NCBI RefSeq assembly: GCF_901709675.1
Contig: NC_051096.1
Span: 7,593,001 to 7,657,000 of the forward strand
Direction: 5' to 3'
Source: Syngnathus acus
Taxonomy: Eukaryota; Chordata; Actinopteri; Syngnathiformes; Syngnathidae
Length of the DNA stretch: 64,000 nucleotides
Of this stretch, positions 12,001-23,993 are shown piece after piece. The notes below the pieces were generated by a model, which saw nothing but the letters and a program-made list of their open reading frames with translations, made no database searches and was not told the origin of the DNA. Made by a program: the position numbers and the translations under genes. Numbering within the stretch: the first letter of the stretch is position 1; each line of letters begins with the position of its first letter.

Positions 12001-12290
12001 GACGGTCTCATCCTGTTTCTCCTCCAGATTTTGCCGAGCGCCATTGACCGAGGGGGGTGTCTCCAGGTCCGCCGGGTGGTCGCTGGCCGCGCTGAGCGGC
12101 GAGGCGTAGCCGGCGTCCGGGTTTGTGCCGTTGCTGAACGGCGAGTTCTGGCAGCTGAATCGATCCCCGGCGTCCTCCTCGTCGTTGAACAAGTAGTCGG
12201 TGTCCTGTCCGTCGGGAGACAGGGCGTCATCCTGAAGGGTTTCCTCTTCATCTGCCTTGTCGGATCCAAATTCGTCCTCTGGACCGTAAG
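9091..12290 (-). CDS. tshz1: tshz1 coding exon 2 (teashirt zinc finger homeobox 1)
   Basis: This large exon codes residues 14-1079 of a nuclear transcriptional regulator of the teashirt family, known for roles in axial and cranial patterning. Numbered on the joined protein, it has three teashirt C2H2 fingers of the C-x2-C-x12-H-x5-H type: C267/C270/H283/H289, C328/C331/H344/H350 and C436/C439/C452 position H452/H458. It also has an acidic segment around 515-545, a PMDLTK motif at 807-812 (CtBP-type PxDLS), an atypical homeodomain at about 894-964 (RRKGRQSNWNPQHLLILQAQ onward), a C2H2 finger at C982/C985/H998/H1002 and a degenerate last finger at 1041-1062. The paralog call rests on IPLPPTT, ALMDISDMVKNLTGR, NNLSIITDHSPE and the KTLG and SPEDHLI tail, which fit TSHZ1 better than TSHZ2 or TSHZ3. 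The exon begins after an acceptor GTTTTTTTGCTTTCCAG; the upstream in-frame ATG at 12309 lies in the intron and is not the start. Stop TGA is at 9093-9091. Confidence 0.95.
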
Positions 12291-14394
12291 CTGGAAAGCA
12301 AAAAAACATGTTTGGTTCATTTCAAGCAAATTACTATGAAGGTTTCGAATTACAACACACAGACCGGGTATTGTCAAAATCATGCAAACAAGGGATTGTA
12401 TGTTCATCTTGACATTTTCAGCCAAAATAAAAATAAATCCTTTCCGTTTGGCGTATTTCTGTCGCTTTAGAGAGCCGCGGCAGCTGGATGGATGGTCACC
12501 TGGCCTTCAATCTGACACCTGTGACTCAACAATTGGGACACATGGCCATTACGCCAGCTGAAGCAAAATAAGTCATCCTTACGTAGCTACAACGGACCTT
12601 TGACTTTATTGAGACATTTTCTAAACTGTTTTGGAATGACACCGTGGCCGTTCCAACTCCGCAGTCAAATGGGAAGAAAATTACAGAGTGGTCAGAATTA
12701 CCGTAAATGTTTACAATAATACTTCTAGATCCTAAAAAAAAAAAATCACATGAAGATTATATTTGTGCGCCGGGAACACAAGTGGTTATTCCATATTCTT
12801 AAAAAAGGTAAGAACAAATTGATGAAGCGTTACTGCACCACTACTAGGCAAGGGAAAAAGCTGCATCGAATGATGGATGAACTACTAAACATAACATCCA
12901 ACATACCACAACATCTAAAGTAGCGGCTCACGTGGGAAAACTGACACAATCCTTCAATTGGACTGGACGTGCGCACACGATTTGGCCTTCCCAGTAACGG
13001 AGATGGTGCGAGAACGGGAGAGCGTGCCAGTTCGGGGCACCTCGCCAAGACGTGGTTGGCGGGGAGGAGTGGACTTGGCTACGGCGGTGGAAGTCTTCCC
13101 AGCGTGGGGCGAGGGAAAAGCGCCAGCGGACATGACAGCCCGGTCGCGCTTTGAAAGACGCTTGACTCAAAATGAGGCGACATTGTAAAGAAACTCAATA
13201 TTTCCAGGAGGGGTTTGGGGCCGAGTGTGGGGGGGTGGGGGGGGGGGGGGTGTCGAGTATAAAAAAATCTAATGCTAGCCCCCTATCCCTTCGCCTTCCC
13301 TCCCCCAAATCCATCTCGGGTAAGATGCTTGTCTGAGGTGCCAGAATGAGTCTCCAGCGAGGAGGCAGATGTGCTGTCAGCTTCAAACAGCATGTTGCAC
13401 TCCATCCCATAATAGGAGTGGACATAATACCTGATGTGTGTGAGGTGCCAGTCACAGCTGCCTGGGAAAAGCTGCAGCTTCAACTGTTGCAAGCACCCCC
13501 TCCTCTTTTCTCTTTCTGCGTCTTTTGGAGGCATAAAGACTCAACACGCATCCCTTTTTGTCTTACAACCAACTATTCTAATTACACTCGGCTCGGGCCG
13601 TTCACCAAATTCGGCCTATTGTAAATGCTCTGGTCTAAGCGTAGAAATCTAAACGTGGCCGAGGTGGTGGGTTCAAGTTTAAGACAAAAGCTTGGATGAC
13701 AGCGCAACAAACAAAGTGGGGGGGAAAAAGCCAAAGTGCGTGAAGGTTTGTGGGAGCGGCACGCAACGGCTAAAAGCCCAAACAACCACTTCTCCACCAT
13801 CTGTGTACGACACAGGGAAAAAAACACTGCGAGTGCCACCTCCGGCTAATAAGGCAATCAGAGATGAGGAAAGATGCTGACGCGGCTGCTTTCGGGCGGA
13901 ACAAAAGACGGCGAGGGAGGAGGGCCGAGGGGGGGATTAAAATGGAGGTGTCTGTTGTGGTTGTCAGTCAAAAATGTACAAAGCCCACTCGGGGAGAGGA
14001 TGTGGGAACCCAGTGAAACAACTACAACACACTCGCAAATGCAGGACAGTTTTATCTTGGGTGCCTGCTTCTTTTCCACACTGCGGCCTCTCTGCCAACC
14101 GAAGCCAATCAATTCAGCCTAGGCACAGTTTGTTGGCCACCGGTATGAAAGCGGCACATGAAGTGCGAACTACCGGACAACCTGGCACACATTGACAGAC
14201 TGCGAGAATATTTTGGGGCGTGGCCCAAAAAAATCCCCACGTCTTGGCATCTTCATCTATTATCTGACACTGCATCGTTTGGATTGACATCCACTAGTGT
14301 GCAGGAGCAGGAACTATACAAGTGAGAATAAACACTGGGCTAACCGATGCTAAACAACATTACAACAAATGTACTCAGACAAAGGCTACAAAAG

Positions 14395-14420
<26 letters not shown>
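14395..14420. repeat. (GT)13 microsatellite
   Basis: Perfect dinucleotide run of 26 bp inside tshz1 intron 1. Confidence 0.98.
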
Positions 14421-14425
<5 letters not shown>

Positions 14426-15560
14426 GCTATGCCATCTGTGTGTGTTTGGAGTGGAGCCTGTCACTGTTGCTGTGTACAGTCCAGGATTTCCTGCTGCAGA
14501 CAGGTGACACCACAGTGGGACACCACAACACCCCCTCACCACAAAGAACAACATACCTCCCCCAGGGCAGGGAAATGTGTGAGGTCCTCTAAAACATTAG
14601 CTCCTACACACACATACACTGACATGCTACATTAGCAAAGGGCATACACACGCGTGCAAGTTTAGGTATTTGGACAATGGCTGCGCTCGTCTGAGTAGCG
14701 GACTACATTTTGGCTCACGTACTTGGCATGTAAAATGGCCGTCATTTAAATCTTACATTAACGGGAATGGATGGAAAAAAGTCAACGACACGCAATTAAT
14801 TGACCGGAAAGTCTCTTATGAGGTATGCTACACAGAGGGTTGTCCAAGTGCTTTTGCACACAAATGCATGTGTGAACAATCTTCCCCAAATGACCCAGTT
14901 ACTTCTGCTTGTCCAAAGTGCTTTATTACCCAATAAAGTAGCACTTGTCATACGTCAGCCATCTTGTGTCACGCCGTCCAAAACAATCAAGCTCCCCTAC
15001 GTGCGCACATACAAACGCATTTTCCCCTGTAACGCATCTTCATTTATTCACGTCGTCTCCACCGAGAGGCCAATCCCATCTCTCATTTGCAGCGCTAATG
15101 TCCAATTCCGCCAGCTTTCACCCCCGCTGATTTACCCGCCGCGTTCCAGCCTAAGCCCGCCCCCCCCTCGCACCGTTTAGCGAGCCCCTTCCGCGACGGC
15201 CGTCCCGTTTCGCTTTGTCACCGGGCCCTCCATTGGCTGCCACTCACCTCTGATGGCTTTGGACAAGCCTGATCAGTGTGTGTCACTGACCTGCGAGGAG
15301 GTAAGAGGCTGTAAATAAAATGACATTATTACTTCCCACATCTTTTAAGTCCGCCTTCACCGTACCGCCATGTTGGAGAAAAGGGCGCGGGCCAAAACTG
15401 TTGATACATTTTTGACATTATCGACCAATCGCGCACAACGCTGGCTTCTCTACACTGGCTTCTCTACACTGCCCGACGAGCGTTTGTTTTGAGATTAAAC
15501 AACGGCCGTTAGCTCGTGGCACGTGCAACCCCCCCGGCTCCATGTGTACACACGCAAAGA

Positions 15561-15580
15561 CACACACACACACACACACA
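15561..15580. repeat. (CA)10 microsatellite
   Basis: Perfect 20-bp CA run inside tshz1 intron 1. Confidence 0.97.
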
Positions 15581-18500
15581 GTGGAGGGTTGGAACAACAA
15601 CTGCGCTCTTGTGCTGCGCAGGCATTCCAAACCATCTGGTTTGTTTTTGGAGGCAAAGTGCACATAAAGCGTTACTAATGCTAATTACAAATGTTGCCAC
15701 TGTGAGACATTGGCTCAGCTGACTCCATGTAGGTCAAGCAACACTTCAATATATTCCGTCGCTTATTTATCACTCAGGCGTGCTTAAATGCTGCTAAGGC
15801 GCACCGGAATGGACGAGGAATTGCATTTGGGGAGTCCATATTTGACTCCAATACACTCCAGTTAATCACAGGTATTACGACTGAAGGTTACGAATGAAAT
15901 GGTGATGTTTCTTATCCCCCCACACACACGCACACACTCTCCACCACACCGCACACACAGTTTGAGTTCACCTGCGCTGCCCCGGACCATCTTCCCGTCT
16001 TGCGGCCGACTAAACAACATCTGCTCCCATCGCCTAGCGACAAGCCGCTTGACAGATGACCCCCAAAAGATGGATAATTACCATAAATCACCGACGCCGG
16101 CGTGGACAATAGAGAGCGGAAAAGCATTGACCGACTAGTTTTCAAGTTTTTCCGCGCTGGGGAAAACCGCTCAGCGACTATTGAAAACAATAGAATCTGT
16201 GAAAAAATGCCAGCGTGTCCCTGGACTATGAATAGAGGCGTTCAAATGGAGCTTTTCGACTCCAGGGACCCAAAGTGGCGACGGAGGAAACAATGTTACG
16301 CTCCGAGGAAGGATGACTGGCACACTACTTTGAATACAAACCAACACACTAATCTGCAAGATATATCTTTTGATTATTAAGACACATAGTATCTAATAAA
16401 TAGCAATTAGCTACTTCTATAACAATTTAGATGCGATGGCGTACAGCCAAAACCGTTTGGGTCACGTCAGGTCACAAACTTTCCTCTTTATTTGCATCGA
16501 CATTGAAATCAAGACATTGAATAAGTGTTCAAATGCAAGTATGACGCAACTTTTTCTTTTCAGGGATAGTTAAAAAATAAGAGGAAATAAAAAGGAAAAG
16601 AAGGAACATGAATAGCCATAAAAGTGACTTCAGGGAAATTAATTAGAACCACAAAAAGCCTCCGGGTGGAAGTCTGCTCGGGACGACCGAGACGTCCCAA
16701 AATATTTGAGCGCTTTCAACCGCATGTGTCACCGGGGAAATTCCGCCAATTGTGCACCGTGAAAGCTATTATCCTTTCTGCTTGGCCAACTTCGTTTTTT
16801 TTCTTCTCTCTAACCCAGTGACAAAGTGTCAGTGACGGCCGATGTTCCATTAGCCAAAGTTTTCGCTGTTGACGTTTCGACATTAGTGTAGGAGATTGAA
16901 GCGGGAGGCATCTATCGCATATATCCACATTTTGGCCTCACATTTACATGTGCAAGAACTAAAGGTAGAGCAAGTTTCATCCAAAAATAAATAAATAAAC
17001 GGGGACTCAGGCTTAATTGATGCAGTGGTGAGCTTGTCATGTCCAGCTAATTGGTCTGTATGCGACTATGAATGTATGCCTTGGCTGTGTGTGCGCGCGT
17101 GTGTACGTGTACGCGCACGTTGGCTCAAAGCAGCCTCCCAGCCGGAGCGAGGCAGGAAGAGAGGAAGCCATCCTTCAACGGAGCACAATATCCGACCGCG
17201 GACAGACAACCAACGGCTGCGCGGGTGTGGAAAGCGCCATAAAAAAAGAGCCGGCCCTCCCCGCCCAAAGTGACCTCTATCTCCCAAAAAATACACACGA
17301 ACACATTAACATGCACAAACACACACAAATGGCTACATATGTGCAGGAATGCGACAGGGGGAGGAGCTCTGAGCGGGTGAAGCTATGAGGTAGTGCACTA
17401 CATGACACATCAGTACGTGTTGCGCGCACGTATACTGTGCGCAATTGCGCATGCATGCGTGTGTGTGTGTGTGTATTGGGAGGTCAGGTGTGCGCCCAGG
17501 GAGTGTGCGTCACGCGGCGTGGGAGGGAGACTGATGTGTGTCAGCGCGCATCTGCGGGCCCGGCGAATAAATTAGGCTTATGAAGACAAATGAACGGGCG
17601 CTTGAAAGAGGAGACGACGGGGAGGGTGGGGGTTAGGGGGGGAGGGTCGACCGGCGGGGTGAGATCACAGAAGAGGACGTGATGAAGGAGGGAGAGAGGC
17701 GTATGGCGGCGCGACTGTGGCGGCGTGCATGCTAAGAGTGCTGAACTGGGCTTGGAGAGTCACAAAGCACAACTCACTCATATACAGCAAAGCCTTGAAC
17801 AAAGCCACACACACTCAAAGTCATAGTCAGATATCGTGTGCGTCCTGAGGAGGGTGACCCCGAGTGGACAGAAATGATACCTGCAACTCTCGTGGACATT
17901 TAGCAATTACTAAGTCTGCGAACAGTAATTGGTTATCCCAACGCTTTTAGCAAAATGGCTATAAAGCTTTGGAAGAATCAATCAAAAAAAAACTTGAAGC
18001 AAGAACGTCTGACTCCTTTATGGAGAACCTTTGCATTGCTTCGCTCAAATTGATATATGATGGTCTCCCTGTTCTTGCCAGAAAGGGAGTGAGAATCGCC
18101 TCTAAGGAACACTTCACAACTAGGTAAGTTCCAATGTGTTCAAAGCATTGTCAAGAATTTTTTTCTAGTTCTCTGATTATTGTGCATGTGGCTCTAACCC
18201 TATATATATTTGTTTTTCTTGAGCCATCATGAGACATGAGTTCATGGGCTTTGGCCATGCATCCCATGAAAGACTGCTGTGGATGCGGGGACTCTGTCTG
18301 AGACCCCCGCCCGGCCCGGCCCGGCCCGGCGCCCCCTCGTTTGATAAATGACACGTGTCATTCTGTCAGCCCCTGCCATCCGGGCCGGGAGGCCCCACGC
18401 TGATGTATGGCTGGCCCGGCTTAAAGGAAATGGCCGTGTTTTGGCAGCGGCCAGCAAAAACATGGCCTCTGTATAAGGCTACGTGTCTTACAGTGTGTAT

Positions 18501-19369
18501 CGGCGTGTGTGTGCTTATTAGCGACGGCGTACGAGCATGTGCGCGCTCTGAAAGCTGTCAAGCGGACGGGCAGAGGGAGACAAATCATCGTCATGGCCGC
18601 CCCAGCTGTTCCCCAAATTTGGTGCGAGGAGGAGAGCGAGGAGGAGGTGGTGGTGGAGGACAGAGGGAGAAAAAAAAAAAAAAGAAAAAGAATCAGGCCG
18701 TTTGAGTTCTAAACGGCTGACGCTTCCCAGAAACGGCGAGGACAAAGTGGAGCTGACACGCACACATGCACACGCACAAGCTCGGCATGGGAAGCAAGCC
18801 AATCCCAGAAGGAAGTGTTTTCTCCGCACGCAAACATGCATCAAACAACATCATGCCAGTCCCACGTCAGGTCCTAAGCAACTTTAAACCAGGCCACTGG
18901 GGTGCCACCTGCAGCTCCAAATGATTTCAAATAAATGAAAAGCGTTAACCTCAAATCCCAAACCGATACGTATGACGACTGGGTGGCTTTTGGATACGAC
19001 CCCCTACTGGCCTGGCATGCAAATGACACATTTCCAGCCTTTTCTACCACAGGGCTTGTTTTGACAGCGTCTGTATGCAAAACCTCTCCCAAAACGTCAA
19101 ACTAGAAGTCATTTCTCAAGCGGGACGTCTCGTGTAAACCACGGCCGTCCCCGTCCAGACACTTTTAACAACAACAACGACAGAGCCCCACCTGGACGTT
19201 GTGAACTCTGAGTGACCCCCTTTGGTCGGGCTGAGTTCCCTCCTACTAAACTCCTCTCATAGCGTCCTCTCTCCCACGGCGGGGAGAGGGAGGGGGGGAG
19301 ACTGGCGGGCAGGGGAGGAGAAAAAAACAGCGTCATTAGGCTGTGAGTGATGAGTGGCAGCCATGGGTG

Positions 19370-19645
19370 ACATCCTCCCCTCTCTTTTTCTTTCTCCGCT
19401 CTCGACGTCCAAATGCTTTCACCCCCCGGCCCCCCGCCCCTGCCATCCTCATTTTCCTTGATACTTTTCTCCCACTTGCTTTATTTCACCGATGGCTCAA
19501 CTCATTTTTCTTTCACTTCTTTCTGTCGCTTGGCCTCCCCTTTTTCCACTGTCACCCCCTCCTCCGCTCATTCTTTCTTGTCTGCTGTCACTCTACCCCC
19601 TTTTCTTTCTTCCTTCCCTTGTCCTGCCGGTGCTTCTTCGTCTAG
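19370..19645. repeat. Pyrimidine-rich tract in tshz1 intron
   Basis: About 275 bp of the plus strand are dominated by C and T (CCTCTCTTTTTCTTTCTCC, CACCCCCCGGCCCCCCGCCC, CTTTTCTTTCTTCCTTCCC), so the transcribed RNA of tshz1 would be purine-rich here. No unit period is evident. It is a compositional feature, not a gene, although frames stay open because pyrimidine tracts lack stops. Confidence 0.7.
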
Positions 19646-21317
19646 GGCGTCGGAGACATAAAAGATGCCCCAAATTATAAAACCCACTCCGATTACAGTT
19701 AAGCTTCTCTCCATATCACTTTAAGAAAAACAAAACTACGCTATACTAGTAGCCAAGTAGTGCACGCCATTTTAAATGATTATTCGACAATTCTTAACAA
19801 TCCTTAACACTCAATGAATGGACAAATCTTGCAAACATCAAATTATGTTTTGACAGTATCGGGTTAAATCATCAAAGTTCCAACGCTACTTCTACTTGGA
19901 CTATTCCCGATATCTTTGCACGACTGTACTTCCAACGCATGTTTACCAGATGATGTCCCCTAAATAAACTCGGGATAATTGCTAGAATGGAAGCGCAAAT
20001 GATGCCGTGAATCAGCCAGATCCAATTCTTGCTAATTAGCGAGTCATCTCAAAGTGACTCCTTTAAGATGACTTACACTAAATGAGCAAAAGCATTGTTA
20101 TGTTAATTACGTCACTGTCATTATACCATCTACTTGTTTCTTAAGCTATCTTTTTTTTTTTTTGGTCCAGCCAGATCCAACAAACGATACAGTAGTATCT
20201 TCCCTAAATGGGATACAAAGGTAAAGAAATGTCCCGCTGTTTGTTCGCTCAGACGACTTAACGCTACAGAGCCGGGCTTAGGACCCCCTGCCTGTACCCT
20301 GTAGGAAGTCTGAGACAAAGATTTGAACTTTTTGGAAGGGCTGGGGGGCTGGGGGCACCTTTTCGTCAAACAGACAAGGGATCTCAAGGTTCTAACGGCC
20401 CCGCACCCCATCAATGCGGTGAAGCAGGAGACTACAAAGCCACGACTTTGCCGTAACCTCCAGCAAACAGCGATCAATGGCTTCCCTTTGACGACGAGCG
20501 CCGCCAACAGAAATATGCTTTGATTCCCTCGGCGAGCGACATGTTTTATTGCCTGGCACGAAGGAAATGGCCTCTCGGAAAATATGTGACAGTCATGAGT
20601 TTTTGACTTCAGAAGCGGCGCCTGCCTGTGATTTTTCCCACTTGTTTACTTTGAGGAATTAAACTCCAATACAGAGGGATGTAAACACTAAACTAATCTA
20701 ACAAGAATCACACTGATTAATGACACGATATAATAAAAACAATATTTTCTTTTTCGGTTCCTTTACGCTTACAACAATGGAGATATGAATTACAGGCAGA
20801 GTTTGACTGTTTTGTTTCATAACTATTTTTTTCCTTGTGTTTTAATGTGTAACAATCAAATTAGCCAAAAAACAAGGACCACATTGGTTAGTTCGATTAT
20901 TTTAAAGGTGCCAATATTAATCGGCCGTTAATTGTAGTCGCACGTGAAAAGTAACAATTATCTTGAGGAGACCCACTCACATGTTTGTACATTTACATAT
21001 ACTATCAACGCAATTATTATTAAGATAACAGATCCGGATGGAATTCCCCAGGCGACGTCAGGCGTGAAACGAGTCTTCCCGAAGATATTCCATTGATTGT
21101 TCTTGTGTTACTTTGTTCAACAAATTAAATGCAATCAATAAAGTTTTTCAATTAGAGTAGAGATGTTGCTACTGGTTAAGATGGTCATTCATTATTCCAC
21201 GAATACATTAACGGACTAATCTATCTGTTCTAAACATTCACGCTCAATAGCTAGCAAAGATTGCAATACAGTGTGTGTTACCATTATGGACGACTTTCTT
21301 TTCTTTGAACAAAACAC

Positions 21318-23180
21318 TGCAGCAAGACAAGTGAGCATCCTGTCAAAGTGATGACTTGTACAAGCAGCTGAGAGACCGCAGCGGTGCCTGATGGGAAGCC
21401 AATGGGCGTCCCGGGCCGGTCGCTTTACAGGAGGAGGAGGCGGCTGCGGCGGCGCCTCGCTTCAACCAGACGATCTCATTCTTTCAGTCACTGACGCTAA
21501 ATTGTGACCGGAATGTCAGGACAGAAATCAGCTGGGAAATTGAAGGTTTCATTCCGCAGACAAATTAGCATTTTCTGTTTTTTCCTTACAGGGGCGGACA
21601 TGTCCCGCTGACATGTCTTGATCTGATTCGGTGATAGCACACTCATCAACGTCGTCACTCTATGTCCTTCTAATGTTAGGTGTGGATTTATAGTACTTAG
21701 TCTTAATTGTGAACGATTTTAAAAAGTGCAAAGTACTGAGTAAATAACAATCATGATTAGAAACGACATACACAACTAATTGAATTACACGAACACGCTG
21801 GCTAACGATTACCATAGCGGATCCGCGTGGCTACTGCCGCCGGGTGCAAACGACTCAGACAAGGGTAACGTTTTTCTCCGAAAAGGCACCTCACAAGGTG
21901 AGAGAAGACATCAGGCACCTCTGCGGTACCACTTCTTAATTGACGCCTGTCCTAGCCACGGCGGCAGTCACAGCTGCGAGCGCTGTTCGTCTGTCACTTT
22001 CGATAGCTATCATTCAACCGTCGCCAGTGCAGTCGTGTAGCATCTAGTAAGTCCTGTGGGTCGGGAAAAAGGCCATTTTGCAACAGGACGCTATACGTTG
22101 TCATTATAATTCATGGATTCTGCACTTGGAACTTAAGGAAAACAACAAGAAATGCAGGAAAAAATAATCATAAATCCAGCTATGAAACTAAGTGCAAACA
22201 AATCAGGCGGCAATAAAACGAATGCCAGCGCCAATCGCACGAGGACACGCATTGAAATGTAACACAAAGTGGACAACAATCGTAAAAACGCCAAGGTGTG
22301 AAAGCGCTGCGAGCAAAGCCGCTGTCATGACAATCCCATAAAATCTTGCCTAAATCACGACTCATCACTTTTCTCCCGCGTTTCCTTCCCTTTTGTCCCA
22401 CGCTCCGACAACTAAAAATGTGCCGTGATCTCACGCGACTTTGTCTCTGAACTCGGTTCTGATGTTTTTTTCATGTCTTTAAACCGCAAATTAGCATCAA
22501 ACGCTATGCTGATTAGTGACGACGTCCTACCTGCAGGGTATATTTATGCCTCAAAGTTTTGCTTGTTAAAAAAAAAAAAAAATAGGCCCAAAAAGTGACC
22601 TTGCTTCCCTGTCAAGGAATCTTTTGTTACATTGGAGTGGAAAGCCAGGCTTTCCTGTTTCCCCCTCAAGCTCATTAAAGTAGCGGATAGGTTTACCTCG
22701 CCGCGGCGGGCCTGAATGCCTTTACGTCGTCGCCTGGTCGACCGGCCAAATTTCTGCAATATTTGACTTGTCTTACTCGTCTACCGTCATGCGTCACCGT
22801 GACCTCCGCCGGGGAGACGCCGTTCCTGATACAAGACAAATAAGCATCCCTCACAAACGAGTAGTAACTGTGTACAAATAAAGGCCTCCCCCATCTGCAA
22901 GCGAGTAAATAAACACCCCTGGCCACTATTTGAAGACATTATCCAACGTCAATGTCACCCCTTAATGATACTTTGCATACGCTTCCTTATCAGTGGATCC
23001 GACAAACTCGGCGATGCGTTGACAATCGCACGCATGCGCACGCCGCGTTCTGGTGTGTATTTGAAAAATTGCCTCCCGCGGCGGCACGCTTTATCAGATG
23101 GCGTCCAGATAGGAGCATCGGTGAGGTGCTAATAGCGCCATGCTCGCCGCCTTCCTTGGCTGACAGCTGTCGGGTGCCGC
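21318..23180. promoter_or_regulatory. Candidate intronic conserved non-coding elements (cluster)
   Basis: Three blocks have mixed, non-repetitive composition with dense developmental transcription-factor-like cores. They are about 21318-21600 (GATGACTTGTACAAGCAGC, GACAAATTAGCATTTTCTG), 22640-22935 (GACAAATAAGCATCCCTCAC, GTACAAATAAAGGCCTCCCC) and 23050-23180 (CTTTATCAGATGGCGTCCAG, TTGGCTGACAGCTGTCGGG). TSHZ genes in vertebrates are known to sit among such elements. I cannot measure conservation, so this is a suggestion from texture only. Confidence 0.3.
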
Positions 23181-23943
23181 GCCGGCTAACGACAACAACA
23201 AATTCGGCTTCCCTTGCTGCACCATCATTTTAACATTGGGCAACTTCAAAACATGATATCTTGTAATTTTGTGAGCAGCATTCGGGAACCACGAGGCGTC
23301 GCCATCCCAGAGTGCAATGGGACTGTTGCTCGTCCTCAGTTTTTTTTTCCCTGCTTCTTCTTCCCCCCACGGGACTGTAACGCAATCTGTGTCATTGTGT
23401 AATTACTCTGCCACCTTGAGTGATTAGTTGACACGTTCATTACAAAGAGTGGAGCGCTTTGATTTAAGATTTTGTGGCTGGCAAACGCAAGAGTCGGGAT
23501 GCCTTTTTTGACTTTGAGCAAAAACGGGGCGGCGCCTGATACGGACAAATATAGTAACCTCTACTTTTAATATGGCACTTTGCTAGCAATCTCTCTAAAC
23601 TCGTACATTTTTGGCTCAGGATGCTTGGTCACACTAAAAGGCCTGCTGTTGCCTTCCTGTTCGAAACTGGAACGTATCCTAAAAACCGCTCGACATAGCC
23701 GCGTTGATTTTAATCAGCCATCTTCCGCACGTAAACGACGACAAATGACTGCAGCAAAAAAAGAGAAACTTTAAAAAAAAGAAAACTAACTGTGCTGCTC
23801 CGCCAAAACTAACAGATGCACTAATGTGGTTCCAGATGAGAGAACACTGATGTATTGTCAGCGGCCATAAAGGAGATACGTCTGAGTGCCATTACAGGGA
23901 GTAAAAGCATCCCTGCCACTGATGCAACCGAGCCTATTGGAAG

Positions 23944-23946
<3 letters not shown>

Positions 23947-23990
<44 letters not shown>
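23947..23990. repeat. (CA)22 microsatellite
   Basis: Perfect 44-bp CA run in tshz1 intron 1, the longest dinucleotide repeat in the window and likely to vary in length between individuals. Confidence 0.98.

Positions 23991-23993
<3 letters not shown>

Noticed and set aside
12291-12309. ATG at 12309 as the tshz1 start
   Set aside because: It lies upstream of a good splice acceptor, codes a non-family hexapeptide, and exon 1 with the family N-terminus and matching phase is found at 26453-26492.
9124-12339. Several plus-strand frames opposite tshz1 exon 2
   Set aside because: They are antisense shadows of the GC-rich coding exon and show no family resemblance.
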